Assembly (NCBI GenBank): GCA_937944485.1
Contig: CALDYU010000005.1
Location: forward strand, 372,001 to 436,000
Length of the DNA stretch: 64,000 nucleotides
Direction of reading: 5' to 3'
From: an uncultured Flavobacteriaceae bacterium
GTDB taxonomy: Bacteria > Bacteroidota > Bacteroidia > Flavobacteriales > Flavobacteriaceae
The notes below the pieces were generated by a model. The model was given only the letters and a program-made list of their open reading frames with translations. It had not been told where the DNA came from and did no database searches. Below, piece by piece: positions 54,764 to 62,094 of the stretch; within the stretch, counting starts at the first letter, position 1; each line of letters starts with the position of its first letter. The translations under genes were made by a program, and so were the position numbers.

Positions 54764-56413
54764 ATGATAGCGAAAAGAGCACGTTTTCTTCCAATTTTTA
54801 TAATGTTTATTTTTTCATTCTCTGGGCTAGCTCAAAATAAAGATAGTATTCCGAGCGAAGAGAGAGTAAAGATTATTGACGCTATAGATATCCCTTTAGA
54901 CACAACTCTTATTGATTTGAAAGGGGTTGACCAAATGGAACAGATGGAATCTTCTCAAAAAATTTCTGACAATCCTCGGGTTCTTATTAAAGAGGCAAAC
55001 CGAGGCGCGTACAATCTGCAAGACAATTTGGAAGCCGCAAAATACGATAGTTTATGGATGAAAGAATTGTACGAAAGCGCAGCTCTTTTTGATGATATGT
55101 ACAAAGGGGTTTCCACCTTAGACCCTGAAAAATCGTATGATGTTGAACTGAACACTGATACCTTAAAAATGCGATTGAAACTACTTAATCAAAAAACGCC
55201 TTTCAATGTAGTTTATAATCCGGCCTTAGAAAATGTGATTAAATCGTTTTTGACTAGAAAACGTGGTTTAATGAATCGCATGTTGACGATAAGTCAGTTC
55301 TATTTTCCGCTTTTCGAACAAGAATTTGACAATCACAATATTCCTGTTGAAATGAAATATTTAGCGATTGTAGAATCTGCTTTGAATCCTAAGGCACGTT
55401 CAAGAGTTGGTGCAACCGGCCTATGGCAATTTATGTATGGTACAGGAAAAGAACATGGTCTTGATGTGAATAGTTATGTTGACGATCGAAGTGATCCTAT
55501 AAAATCGACAAAAGCGGCTTGTGAATACTTGAATAGAGTGTACAAGATTTTCGGTGATTGGGATTTAGCTTTAGCGGCTTATAACTCAGGGCCAGGAAAT
55601 GTGAATAAGGCTATTCGTAGATCAGGCGGATATACAAACTATTGGAATATAAGAAGAAATTTACCCAGAGAAACGGCGGGTTATGTCCCTGCTTTTTTAG
55701 CAACTATGTATTTGTTTGAATATGCTGAAGAACATGACCTGAAAGGGCAAAAAGTTGAACGGCCTTATTTTGAAACAGATACCGTTCATATAAAAAATAT
55801 AATAACATTTGACCAGATTTCTGAACTGATTGGCATTAGTAAAGAAGAATTAGAAGTACTTAACCCTTCATATAAACTAAAGGTAATTCCGTATGTAAAA
55901 GGCAAAAAATATGCACTGCGATTACCGATCAAAGAGTTAGGAAAATTTGTGAATAATGAAGCGGCGATTTATGCACATGTTGAAAAAGAAATGAAGAGTA
56001 AAGAAAGTCCGTTACCGGCATTGGTAAAAGCTGCCCAACAAAATAGAATACGGTATAAAGTGCGTAGCGGTGATTTTCTTGGAAAAATAGCAGAGAGGTA
56101 TGGCGTAAGAGTAAGCCAAATCAAAAACTGGAACGGTCTGCGCAGCAATAAATTGAGAATAGGGCAACGCTTGACAATTTATCCTAGAGGCTCAAAAGGG
56201 TTGACACAATCTAAAAAGAAGAGTTCTGCTAAGCCAATTAATTTAACTAATGTGCCTAGCAATAAAATTCATGTGGTTAAAAGCGGAGATTCTCTTTGGA
56301 CGATTTCAAGAAAATATAAAGGAATTAGTATTGAAAATTTACGAAAATGGAATGGTATTAGTGGTAAGAATTTAAAACCTGGCATGAAACTCAAGTTGTG
56401 TGATTGCTCTTAA
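54764..56413 (+). CDS. Membrane-bound lytic transglycosylase (MltD-like) with LysM domains
   Basis: 549 residues from the ATG at 54764; an in-frame TTG lies two codons upstream. Signal peptide to about residue 24. An SLT/GH23 domain at about 190-320 has the catalytic Glu in L-A-I-V-E-S-A-L-N-P and the blocks A-T-G-L-W-Q-F and A-A-Y-N-S-G-P-G-N-V. A central region (about 340-420) precedes two LysM domains: Y-K-V-R-S-G-D-F-L-G-K-I-A near 427-470 and H-V-V-K-S-G-D-S-L-W-T-I near 503-545. Cleaves peptidoglycan between MurNAc and GlcNAc, forming anhydro ends. The gene is 19 bases upstream of the DUF4837 gene. Confidence 0.93.
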   Translation: MIAKRARFLPIFIMFIFSFSGLAQNKDSIPSEERVKIIDAIDIPLDTTLIDLKGVDQMEQMESSQKISDNPRVLIKEANRGAYNLQDNLEAAKYDSLWMKELYESAALFDDMYKGVSTLDPEKSYDVELNTDTLKMRLKLLNQKTPFNVVYNPALENVIKSFLTRKRGLMNRMLTISQFYFPLFEQEFDNHNIPVEMKYLAIVESALNPKARSRVGATGLWQFMYGTGKEHGLDVNSYVDDRSDPIKSTKAACEYLNRVYKIFGDWDLALAAYNSGPGNVNKAIRRSGGYTNYWNIRRNLPRETAGYVPAFLATMYLFEYAEEHDLKGQKVERPYFETDTVHIKNIITFDQISELIGISKEELEVLNPSYKLKVIPYVKGKKYALRLPIKELGKFVNNEAAIYAHVEKEMKSKESPLPALVKAAQQNRIRYKVRSGDFLGKIAERYGVRVSQIKNWNGLRSNKLRIGQRLTIYPRGSKGLTQSKKKSSAKPINLTNVPSNKIHVVKSGDSLWTISRKYKGISIENLRKWNGISGKNLKPGMKLKLCDCS

Positions 56414-56432
56414 CAAATTTCAATATAGCATT

Positions 56433-57407
56433 ATGAAGACATTTAAATTTATTTTTCTAGCCGCGGTATTATTTATCTCTTGTAATCAGAAGCAAAAATA
56501 TTTGCCAAGTTCTATTGGTGCGATTAATCAAGTTACGGTTGTTATGGACAATGAACTTTGGAAGGGCCAAGTAGGAGATGAGGTTCGGAAACACTTTGCA
56601 GCCTCAGCAATAGGCCTAACTTGGGAAGAATCAATATTTACGCTTAATCATGTGCCGCCTAAAATTTTTACAGGAGCACTACGTGGTACCAGAGCTGTAG
56701 TTTATGTTGAGAAAGATTCTGTCGATGAAGCTGTAATACGGAAAGAGATGTATGCCACACCTCAAAACGTGGCAGTTATCAAAGGACCTACAAGCGCTAT
56801 TCTTATTAAAAACATAGCAACTATTGCTGCTGAAGCAATCGCTACGTTTAAAAGTGTAGAATTAGAAGAAACGCAAAAAAGGTTGCTAAAATCGTTAAAT
56901 AAAGAAGGGGTTCTTGAAGAAAAGTTTAATATTAAAATGAACGTGCCTTCAATTTACAAGGTTGGCGTTCAAAAAGATAATTTTGTTTGGATGGATCGTG
57001 AAATTCAAAAGGGTCATATGAACATTATTGCTTATGAAATGCCTGCAAATAGTTTTAATGTAGATTCTACTTTGGTTAGAGATATTGTTCGAATGCGAGA
57101 TTCGATTGGCAAACTTCATGTTCCTGGTCCTGATGTGCCAAATAAAACAACGTACATGAGAACCGAACCGGCATTTTCTCCGTCTATATTTCCGGTTGAA
57201 ATAGGTGGATTGAAAGGGGTAGAGGTACGCGGTATATGGGACATTAAGAACTACCCAATGGCAGGGCCTTTTATAACTTATATCATCAACGATAAAAAGA
57301 ATAATAGAAAAATGGTTGTAGAGGGCTTCACCTTTGCCCCTGCGACGAATAAGAGAGATGACATGTTTCGGCTAGAAGCTATTTTAAAGACAATTAAGTT
57401 TGATTAA
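56433..57407 (+). CDS. DUF4837 family lipoprotein
   Basis: 324 residues from the ATG at 56433, which opens a lipoprotein signal (L-F-I-S-C); an in-frame GTG at 56400 overlaps the preceding stop and is less likely. The body starts S-S-I-G-A-I-N-Q-V-T-V-V-M-D, characteristic of DUF4837. Further marks are D-N-F-V-W-M-D-R-E and G-V-E-V-R-G-I-W. The family is confined mostly to Bacteroidota and its function is unknown. Likely cotranscribed with the LysM transglycosylase, which hints at an envelope role. Confidence 0.85.
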   Translation: MKTFKFIFLAAVLFISCNQKQKYLPSSIGAINQVTVVMDNELWKGQVGDEVRKHFAASAIGLTWEESIFTLNHVPPKIFTGALRGTRAVVYVEKDSVDEAVIRKEMYATPQNVAVIKGPTSAILIKNIATIAAEAIATFKSVELEETQKRLLKSLNKEGVLEEKFNIKMNVPSIYKVGVQKDNFVWMDREIQKGHMNIIAYEMPANSFNVDSTLVRDIVRMRDSIGKLHVPGPDVPNKTTYMRTEPAFSPSIFPVEIGGLKGVEVRGIWDIKNYPMAGPFITYIINDKKNNRKMVVEGFTFAPATNKRDDMFRLEAILKTIKFD

Positions 57408-57424
57408 CAACGAGTAATGAAAAT

Positions 57425-57455
57425 AAAAAAACTCCCGAATTTCGGGAGTTTTTTT
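57425..57455. terminator. Bidirectional terminator after the DUF4837 gene
   Basis: AACTCCCGAA (57430-57439) pairs with TTCGGGAGTT (57441-57450) with A-run before and T-run after. It serves the plus-strand DUF4837 gene and the converging small gene. Confidence 0.88.
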
Positions 57456-57481
57456 GGTTTGGTTGGTTAAGTTATAGGTTG

Positions 57482-57652
57482 TTAATCAAACGAGAAGCCA
57501 GTAACGACTCTAAAGATGAAAGCATAAAGTACAACTAGGAAGCTAATAAAGCAGAACCATGAGAAGACTTTAAAGTATGATTTAACAAAAGCGGTGCCTA
57601 GATTTTTAAATGCCTCTAGGTAAATTTCTTTGATAAGTAGAACGTGTTTCAT
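57482..57652 (-). CDS. Small membrane protein, DUF6747-like (56 residues)
   Basis: A 56-residue frame from the ATG at 57652 to TAA at 57482-57484. The N-terminal half is amphipathic with Lys/Glu (K-H-V-L-L-I-K-E-I-Y-L-E-A-F), followed by one transmembrane helix (about residues 30-48, F-S-W-F-C-F-I-S-F-L-V-V-L-Y-A-F) and a short tail ending T-G-F-S-F-D. I recall flavobacterial proteins with this same pattern filed as DUF6747; the function is unknown. Support for its reality: own promoter with the shared direct-repeat element upstream, a terminator just downstream, and a composition unlike random frames. Confidence 0.82.
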   Translation of the reverse strand: MKHVLLIKEIYLEAFKNLGTAFVKSYFKVFSWFCFISFLVVLYAFIFRVVTGFSFD

Positions 57653-57698
57653 ATGATTTGGATTTGGGTTTAATAGCGCTTTCGATGTATATATAACT

Positions 57699-57761
57699 CA
57701 AAATCTTATAGTTAGGTATTACGAAAGATATATTTGTTGTGAATACCTATCCGAGTGTTGT
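57699..57761 (-). promoter_or_regulatory. Direct-repeat activator-type promoter of the DUF6747-like gene (site 4)
   Basis: Coding strand: ACAACAC (57755-57761), 14 bases, ACAACAA (57734-57740), 27 bases, AGATTTTG (57699-57706; TTTG conserved, TA part not). Inferred start about 40 bases before the ATG at 57652. Both heptamers are preceded by TTCAC or TTTCAC like the other sites. Confidence 0.65.
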
Positions 57762-57835
57762 GAAATTAATGTTATGTTAATAAACATTGAACTATCTGAC
57801 AATTTAACCCAAGAAAGACAAGTTAAAATAGTTAC

Positions 57836-57878
57836 AAACAATAATCGCCATGTGATAACATGGCGATTATTGTTTTAT
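57836..57878. terminator. Strong hairpin terminator after the OmpA-like gene
   Basis: A perfect 18-base stem (57836-57853 with 57858-57875) around GATA. The outer pairs are AAACAAT/ATTGTTT, giving T-rich exit on both strands. It ends the leftward OmpA-like transcript. Confidence 0.85.
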
Positions 57879-57901
57879 ATGAATTGGGCGTTATTAGTTG
57901 C

Positions 57902-60367
57902 TTACATATTTACAATAATAAATTCAGAACGTCTATTTAGGAAATGTTGTTGTTCTGTACACGCAACACTACCATCGCAATCGTTCAACAAACGTTCTTC
58001 CCCGTATCCAATGGCACTTTGAATTCGTTCTGGAGCGATACCTTTTGAAATAATATAATCGCGCGTAGCTTTTGCCCTATTTTCAGAAAGGTATTTGTTG
58101 TAGGCTCTTTTACCTCTTGAATCGGTATGTGATTCAATTTTTATTACCATTGTTGGATATTCAGTCATTACTTCAACCAGTTTATCCAACTCTAGTCCTG
58201 CATCTTGACGAATATATGATTTGTCGAAATCGAAATAGATGATTTCGGTTTTTAGCTTTTTGATACCATCTTCAATAGCGATCATTTCTTTAAGCTTGCG
58301 CAATTGAATATCAACGTTTACGGTATCATTTTCAACAGTGGCAATTTCTTTAAGATCTTCAAAATAAGTATCATTATTTACTCTTAGCGTATATTTAGTA
58401 TCTGCTTCAAGGTCTTCAAAAATGAAGCTGCCATCGGCATCTGTCTCCATTTCTTTGAGCTTAATTCCGTTTTCATCAAGAAGTTCAATAAAAGATTGAG
58501 GCATTATGTCACCAGTGATTAATTCGGTAACAACACCGGCAATGGCATTTTTGTACTCAGGAACTTCTTCAACGATTAATCTCTGGAAAGAATAGATATC
58601 GTCATCTCCTTTTCCATCAATACGATTAGAAGCAAAAAATCCTTTTTGAGTTTCCTCATTCACAATATAAGAGAAGTCGTCTCTATTACTATTAATAGGC
58701 TTGCCAAGGTTTTTTACTTCATTAAACCCTTCTTCAAGGGTATAAGAAACTTCATAAATATCTAAACCACCGAGACCAGTATGTCCATCTGACGAAAAAT
58801 ATAGTTTTTTATCATTGATGAAAGGGAACATTTCTTTTCTTTCAGTATTAATTTCTGGTCCTAGATTACGAGGTTCTGAAAAGGTATTATTTGCCAGAAC
58901 ATCTACAACAAAAATGTCTGTTTGCCCTATGCTTCCGGGCATATCTGATACAAAATATAGCTGTTTGCCATCTGGGCTTAAAGCTGGATGACCTGTAGAA
59001 TAACTATCACTATTAAAAGGGACTTCTATCGCCTCAGTCCATTCGTCATTTACCTTAGTTGACATGTATATTTTAAGGTTATTATCTCCGTTTTTATCTC
59101 TTCTTAGCTTTTTGCCGTAATTGTTACGTGTAAAATACATGGTTTCGTTATCAGGAGAAAAGGTAACAGAGGCTTCGTGGTATTTGGTATTTATTTTTTT
59201 TGAAAATTTGATGGCATCTTTTAATTCTTGCGATTCTTCATTTAATTTTGCTACATAAAGATCAAGAAAAGGCTGATTGTTCCATTTATACCTTCTGGTA
59301 TTAAAAAATGAAGAATCTTTTGCAGATGCAAATACAATTTGTGAAGAGTCTAAAAACATAGGAGAGAAATCGGAGTATTCAGTATTTATCTCTAGATTTT
59401 TTAATTCAAAATTTATTCCCCTGTTTAAAATGTTATCAAGAACTATTTCATTTTGAAGTGATTTTTCTTCATTAAGCGTGATATCACCATTTTCAACTTT
59501 CCTTTTGTAAAGTCGCATTAGTTTTTTGGAACGTGCGTATTTACCGGTGCCTTTTAAAGAATGTGCATACTTAAATACGTTATCTGACGACATCTCTTCA
59601 CCATATTTTTCATAAAGTAAATTATACCACTCATATGCTTTTTCCATATTCGTATTGAAGTAATACGAATCAGCAGCTTTTTGTATGATTTCGTAAGAAT
59701 GATTTTTATCACCTTTCTCTAGAGCTTCCTCATATAAAGCGGCCGCCTCTGCGTACCACATTTTATCAAAGTAAATATCAGCTCTTTTGATGAGTTTGGT
59801 TTTGAAACCAGAATCTTTTACACTTGTTTGATCTATGTCGTTTTGAGTTGCAGTAAGAGCTTTCTCTTCATTTTTATTATAAAGAGGTTCCTTAATATTC
59901 GGTGGGGTACTATTTTCTACTTGTAAAATCCAAACATCTTCTTCGTAAGCTCCTTCAAACTGGCTTATGCAAGCATCCACGGCCTCTAAACCAAAAGGAT
60001 AACTTTGAACATAAACATAATTCAATTCATTTTCAGAATTCTTAATAGAACCAGAATTAAATCCTTTCTTTTTAAGTTTTCGAAGCGCTCTTTTCAAATT
60101 TCTACCTTCATTAAATACCCCAGAGATCACGTAAAAACCATCCTCAGTGTCTTTTAAGTTACTTAATGTTCTATATGGTATTCCATTCTTTTTAGCCACT
60201 TCTTCGAAAGGCTCGTTTACAGCCAAATCATTTTCGTTGTTCATATTCTTGTCTGCTTCGGCTATAGTATCTTTTGTGTCTGGCTGATTAATACTAATAA
60301 TAGGATTAATCTGCGCGAGAACGCTAATAGATAAAAGTAAAAAGCAGGCGGGCAATAATTTTTTCAT
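57902..60367 (-). CDS. OmpA-family protein with SPOR-like, TPR, PD40 and Cna-B-like parts
   Basis: 821 residues from the ATG at 60367, which starts a signal peptide (V-L-A-Q); the in-frame start at 60397 adds ten residues. Order: a SPOR-like module (about 75-155: G-F-Y-V-I-S-G-V-F, Y-V-Y-V, W-I-L-Q-V); TPR-like helices (about 200-310); PD40/beta-propeller strands (about 340-600; L-S-P-D-G-K-Q-L-Y-F-V-S-D and similar); a Cna-B/carboxypeptidase-regulatory-like domain (about 610-690); and an OmpA domain (about 700-820) with S-H-T-D-S-R-G and N-x-x-L-S-x-N-R-A. This architecture is typical of flavobacterial partners of PorP/SprF proteins, probably anchoring the T9SS cargo system to peptidoglycan. 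Promoter: site 3. Confidence 0.9.
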   Translation of the reverse strand: MKKLLPACFLLLSISVLAQINPIISINQPDTKDTIAEADKNMNNENDLAVNEPFEEVAKKNGIPYRTLSNLKDTEDGFYVISGVFNEGRNLKRALRKLKKKGFNSGSIKNSENELNYVYVQSYPFGLEAVDACISQFEGAYEEDVWILQVENSTPPNIKEPLYNKNEEKALTATQNDIDQTSVKDSGFKTKLIKRADIYFDKMWYAEAAALYEEALEKGDKNHSYEIIQKAADSYYFNTNMEKAYEWYNLLYEKYGEEMSSDNVFKYAHSLKGTGKYARSKKLMRLYKRKVENGDITLNEEKSLQNEIVLDNILNRGINFELKNLEINTEYSDFSPMFLDSSQIVFASAKDSSFFNTRRYKWNNQPFLDLYVAKLNEESQELKDAIKFSKKINTKYHEASVTFSPDNETMYFTRNNYGKKLRRDKNGDNNLKIYMSTKVNDEWTEAIEVPFNSDSYSTGHPALSPDGKQLYFVSDMPGSIGQTDIFVVDVLANNTFSEPRNLGPEINTERKEMFPFINDKKLYFSSDGHTGLGGLDIYEVSYTLEEGFNEVKNLGKPINSNRDDFSYIVNEETQKGFFASNRIDGKGDDDIYSFQRLIVEEVPEYKNAIAGVVTELITGDIMPQSFIELLDENGIKLKEMETDADGSFIFEDLEADTKYTLRVNNDTYFEDLKEIATVENDTVNVDIQLRKLKEMIAIEDGIKKLKTEIIYFDFDKSYIRQDAGLELDKLVEVMTEYPTMVIKIESHTDSRGKRAYNKYLSENRAKATRDYIISKGIAPERIQSAIGYGEERLLNDCDGSVACTEQQHFLNRRSEFIIVNM

Positions 60368-60616
60368 AATTTGGGATTTAGAGACCCTTTTAAACAAAAT
60401 GGTGGTTAAAGCGGCTTATTCTAAAACAACTATATTAATATTCACTAATTCTTAGCTTCATATATAAAATTTAAATCAATACTTAAAAACCAACTTTTCT
60501 TTAAACAAAAGTGCTTTAGGTTTAAACAACTTCTACCATAACAACACCGAATGTTTATTTAGTTAGGATTGGTACTGACCCTGATTTTAAACTATTATTC
60601 CATAAAGAATAACAAT

Positions 60617-60679
60617 CAAATGTAACTTAGAATGACAACTTGTATTAATTTTTGTTGTGAAACAGGGTCTAGTTGTTGT
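60617..60679 (-). promoter_or_regulatory. Direct-repeat activator-type promoter of the OmpA-like gene (site 3)
   Basis: Coding strand: ACAACAA (60673-60679), 14 bases, ACAACAA (60652-60658), 27 bases, TACATTTG (60617-60624), a perfect -7 box. The leader to the ATG at 60367 would be about 245 bases, in which no reading frame longer than nine codons was found. Confidence 0.72.
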
Positions 60680-60875
60680 GGAATGAAATAATTATAGAAT
60701 TAGCATTGCACAATATTTGTCAAACAGTGACATTATCAGGCAAGAATAGAAAGTTGATTTACAATAAACTAGCGTGAAATGTGTAGATTCGATTGCGATT
60801 TTTGTAGTAAAAACCTTTAAAAGGTAAATTTAATAAAGAGGGCTAGAATAAATTAAATAAGAAAAAAAATCTTTG
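60680..60875. other. Gap between the OmpA-like promoter and tatA
   Basis: AT-rich, no reading frame or RNA gene recognised. A short palindrome-like ACCTTTAAAAGGT near 60810 is the only symmetric element seen. Confidence 0.35.
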
Positions 60876-61061
60876 TTATTCCTTAGTACTATCTTCGATT
60901 TTTTCATCTTCCTTAGAAGCGTCTTTAAATTCTTTGATGCCACTACCCAACCCGCGCATTAATTCGGGTATTTTTTTCCCACCGAATAATAGAAGTATTA
61001 CTAAAACAACTATAACAATCTGCATAGGACCTGGAATTAAAAATATGCTTTGAGCAATCAT
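60876..61061 (-). CDS. tatA: Twin-arginine translocase subunit TatA/TatE
   Basis: The pore-forming subunit of the Sec-independent Tat pathway, 61 residues from the ATG at 61061. The transmembrane helix (about 12-27, [11 protein letters not shown]) is followed by the hinge and amphipathic helix [14 protein letters not shown], the TatA signature, and an acidic/basic tail. An in-frame ATG at 61112 is rejected because a perfect -7 box (61086-61093) lies between the two. tatC is not in the window. Confidence 0.94.
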   Translation of the reverse strand: MIAQSIFLIPGPMQIVIVVLVILLLFGGKKIPELMRGLGSGIKEFKDASKEDEKIEDSTKE

Positions 61062-61085
61062 AACAATTGAATTTAAATTGAATGT

Positions 61086-61093
61086 CAAAGGTA
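61086..61093 (-). promoter_or_regulatory. tatA promoter, -7 box
   Basis: Reads TACCTTTG on the minus strand, a perfect match, 24 bases before the ATG at 61061. Confidence 0.62.
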
Positions 61094-61207
61094 ATAAAAA
61101 ACTGCAAAGCACAGTGATAAGGAAACATCTAATGCCAAAATTGTGCTGCTTTAAATAGAACAGGACTTTAAATTACATTCTGTAAAGATGAAATTAAAAT
61201 CTAGTAT

Positions 61208-61215
61208 TATATTTG
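61208..61215 (+). promoter_or_regulatory. M23 peptidase promoter, -7 box four bases before the ATG
   Basis: TATATTTG then TTAA then ATG at 61220. The same 8-base box and the same 4-base gap occur at holB, implying a leaderless transcript. Confidence 0.6.
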
Positions 61216-61219
61216 TTAA

Positions 61220-62089
61220 ATGGCCAAACAGGTTAAAAAGAGAAAAGAATTTAGGAAAAAGCTACTTCATAAGTATCGCTTGGTGATTCTAAATGAGAAT
61301 ACCTTTGAAGAAAAGGTTTCTTTCAAACTAAGCCGGTTAAATGTATTTGTAACTGGCTCTTTATGTATTATTGGACTTATTGGGCTAACATCCCTATTAA
61401 TTGCGTTTACGCCATTACGCGAATACATACCTGGTTATTCAAGCAATCGATTAAAAAAACAAGCGGCAGACCTTTCTTATGAAACTGATTCTTTAGTACG
61501 TGTATTAAATAATACCAATCAGTATTTAGAAAATATTAAAATGGTATTAACTGGGGATATTGAAAATAATGAAATAAATAGAGATTCTTTGCGAGAACAA
61601 TTTAAGTTAGATCCTTCGACTATAGATCTAACGCCCATAAAGCAAGATTCTGTATTGCGGGCGCAAGTTGCTCTTGAAGACAAGTATAATCTTTTTGAAA
61701 GAGATACTCGTAGAACAGATGTAGTGCTCTTTCCCCCAATTACTGGAACCGTAACACAAAAGTATGATGCTCGGAAATTGCATTACGCGGTAGATGTTGT
61801 TGCGCCAAGAGAAACACCAGTCAAAGCAGTTGCAAATGGCGTCGTTATTTTTGCGGAATGGACCGCCGATACGGGTCACGTTATCATTTTAGAGCATGAA
61901 GACGGTCTCTTGAGTGTTTACAAACACAACGGGGCATTAAATAAGAAACAAGGTGAACTTGTGCGTTCAGGTGAGGTAATTGCTTCTGTAGGCAATACAG
62001 GAGAGTTAACTACGGGACCTCATCTTCATTTTGAACTTTGGAACAAGGGAACGCCAATAAACCCTCAAGATTTTATCGATTTTAAATAA
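61220..62089 (+). CDS. M23 (LytM-type) peptidoglycan endopeptidase
   Basis: 289 residues. A basic N-terminus (K-K-R-K-E-F-R-K-K) precedes one transmembrane helix (about 45-68). A coiled stretch (about 80-130) follows, then the LytM domain at about 170-285. Zinc ligands are visible in L-H-Y-A-V-D (HxxxD) and in G-P-H-L-H-F-E-L-W (HxH). Family M23 cleaves peptide cross-links in peptidoglycan or activates amidases. All metal residues are present, so it may be active. It is 5 bases upstream of the GH3-like gene. Confidence 0.93.
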   Translation: MAKQVKKRKEFRKKLLHKYRLVILNENTFEEKVSFKLSRLNVFVTGSLCIIGLIGLTSLLIAFTPLREYIPGYSSNRLKKQAADLSYETDSLVRVLNNTNQYLENIKMVLTGDIENNEINRDSLREQFKLDPSTIDLTPIKQDSVLRAQVALEDKYNLFERDTRRTDVVLFPPITGTVTQKYDARKLHYAVDVVAPRETPVKAVANGVVIFAEWTADTGHVIILEHEDGLLSVYKHNGALNKKQGELVRSGEVIASVGNTGELTTGPHLHFELWNKGTPINPQDFIDFK

Positions 62090-62094
62090 AAGTT

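Noticed and set aside
57774-58022. Plus-strand frame of 82 codons as a gene under the direct-repeat element
   Set aside because: It runs through the terminator hairpin and then antisense through the OmpA-domain codons, has no promoter facing it and looks like a shadow frame; the element faces the minus-strand small gene instead.
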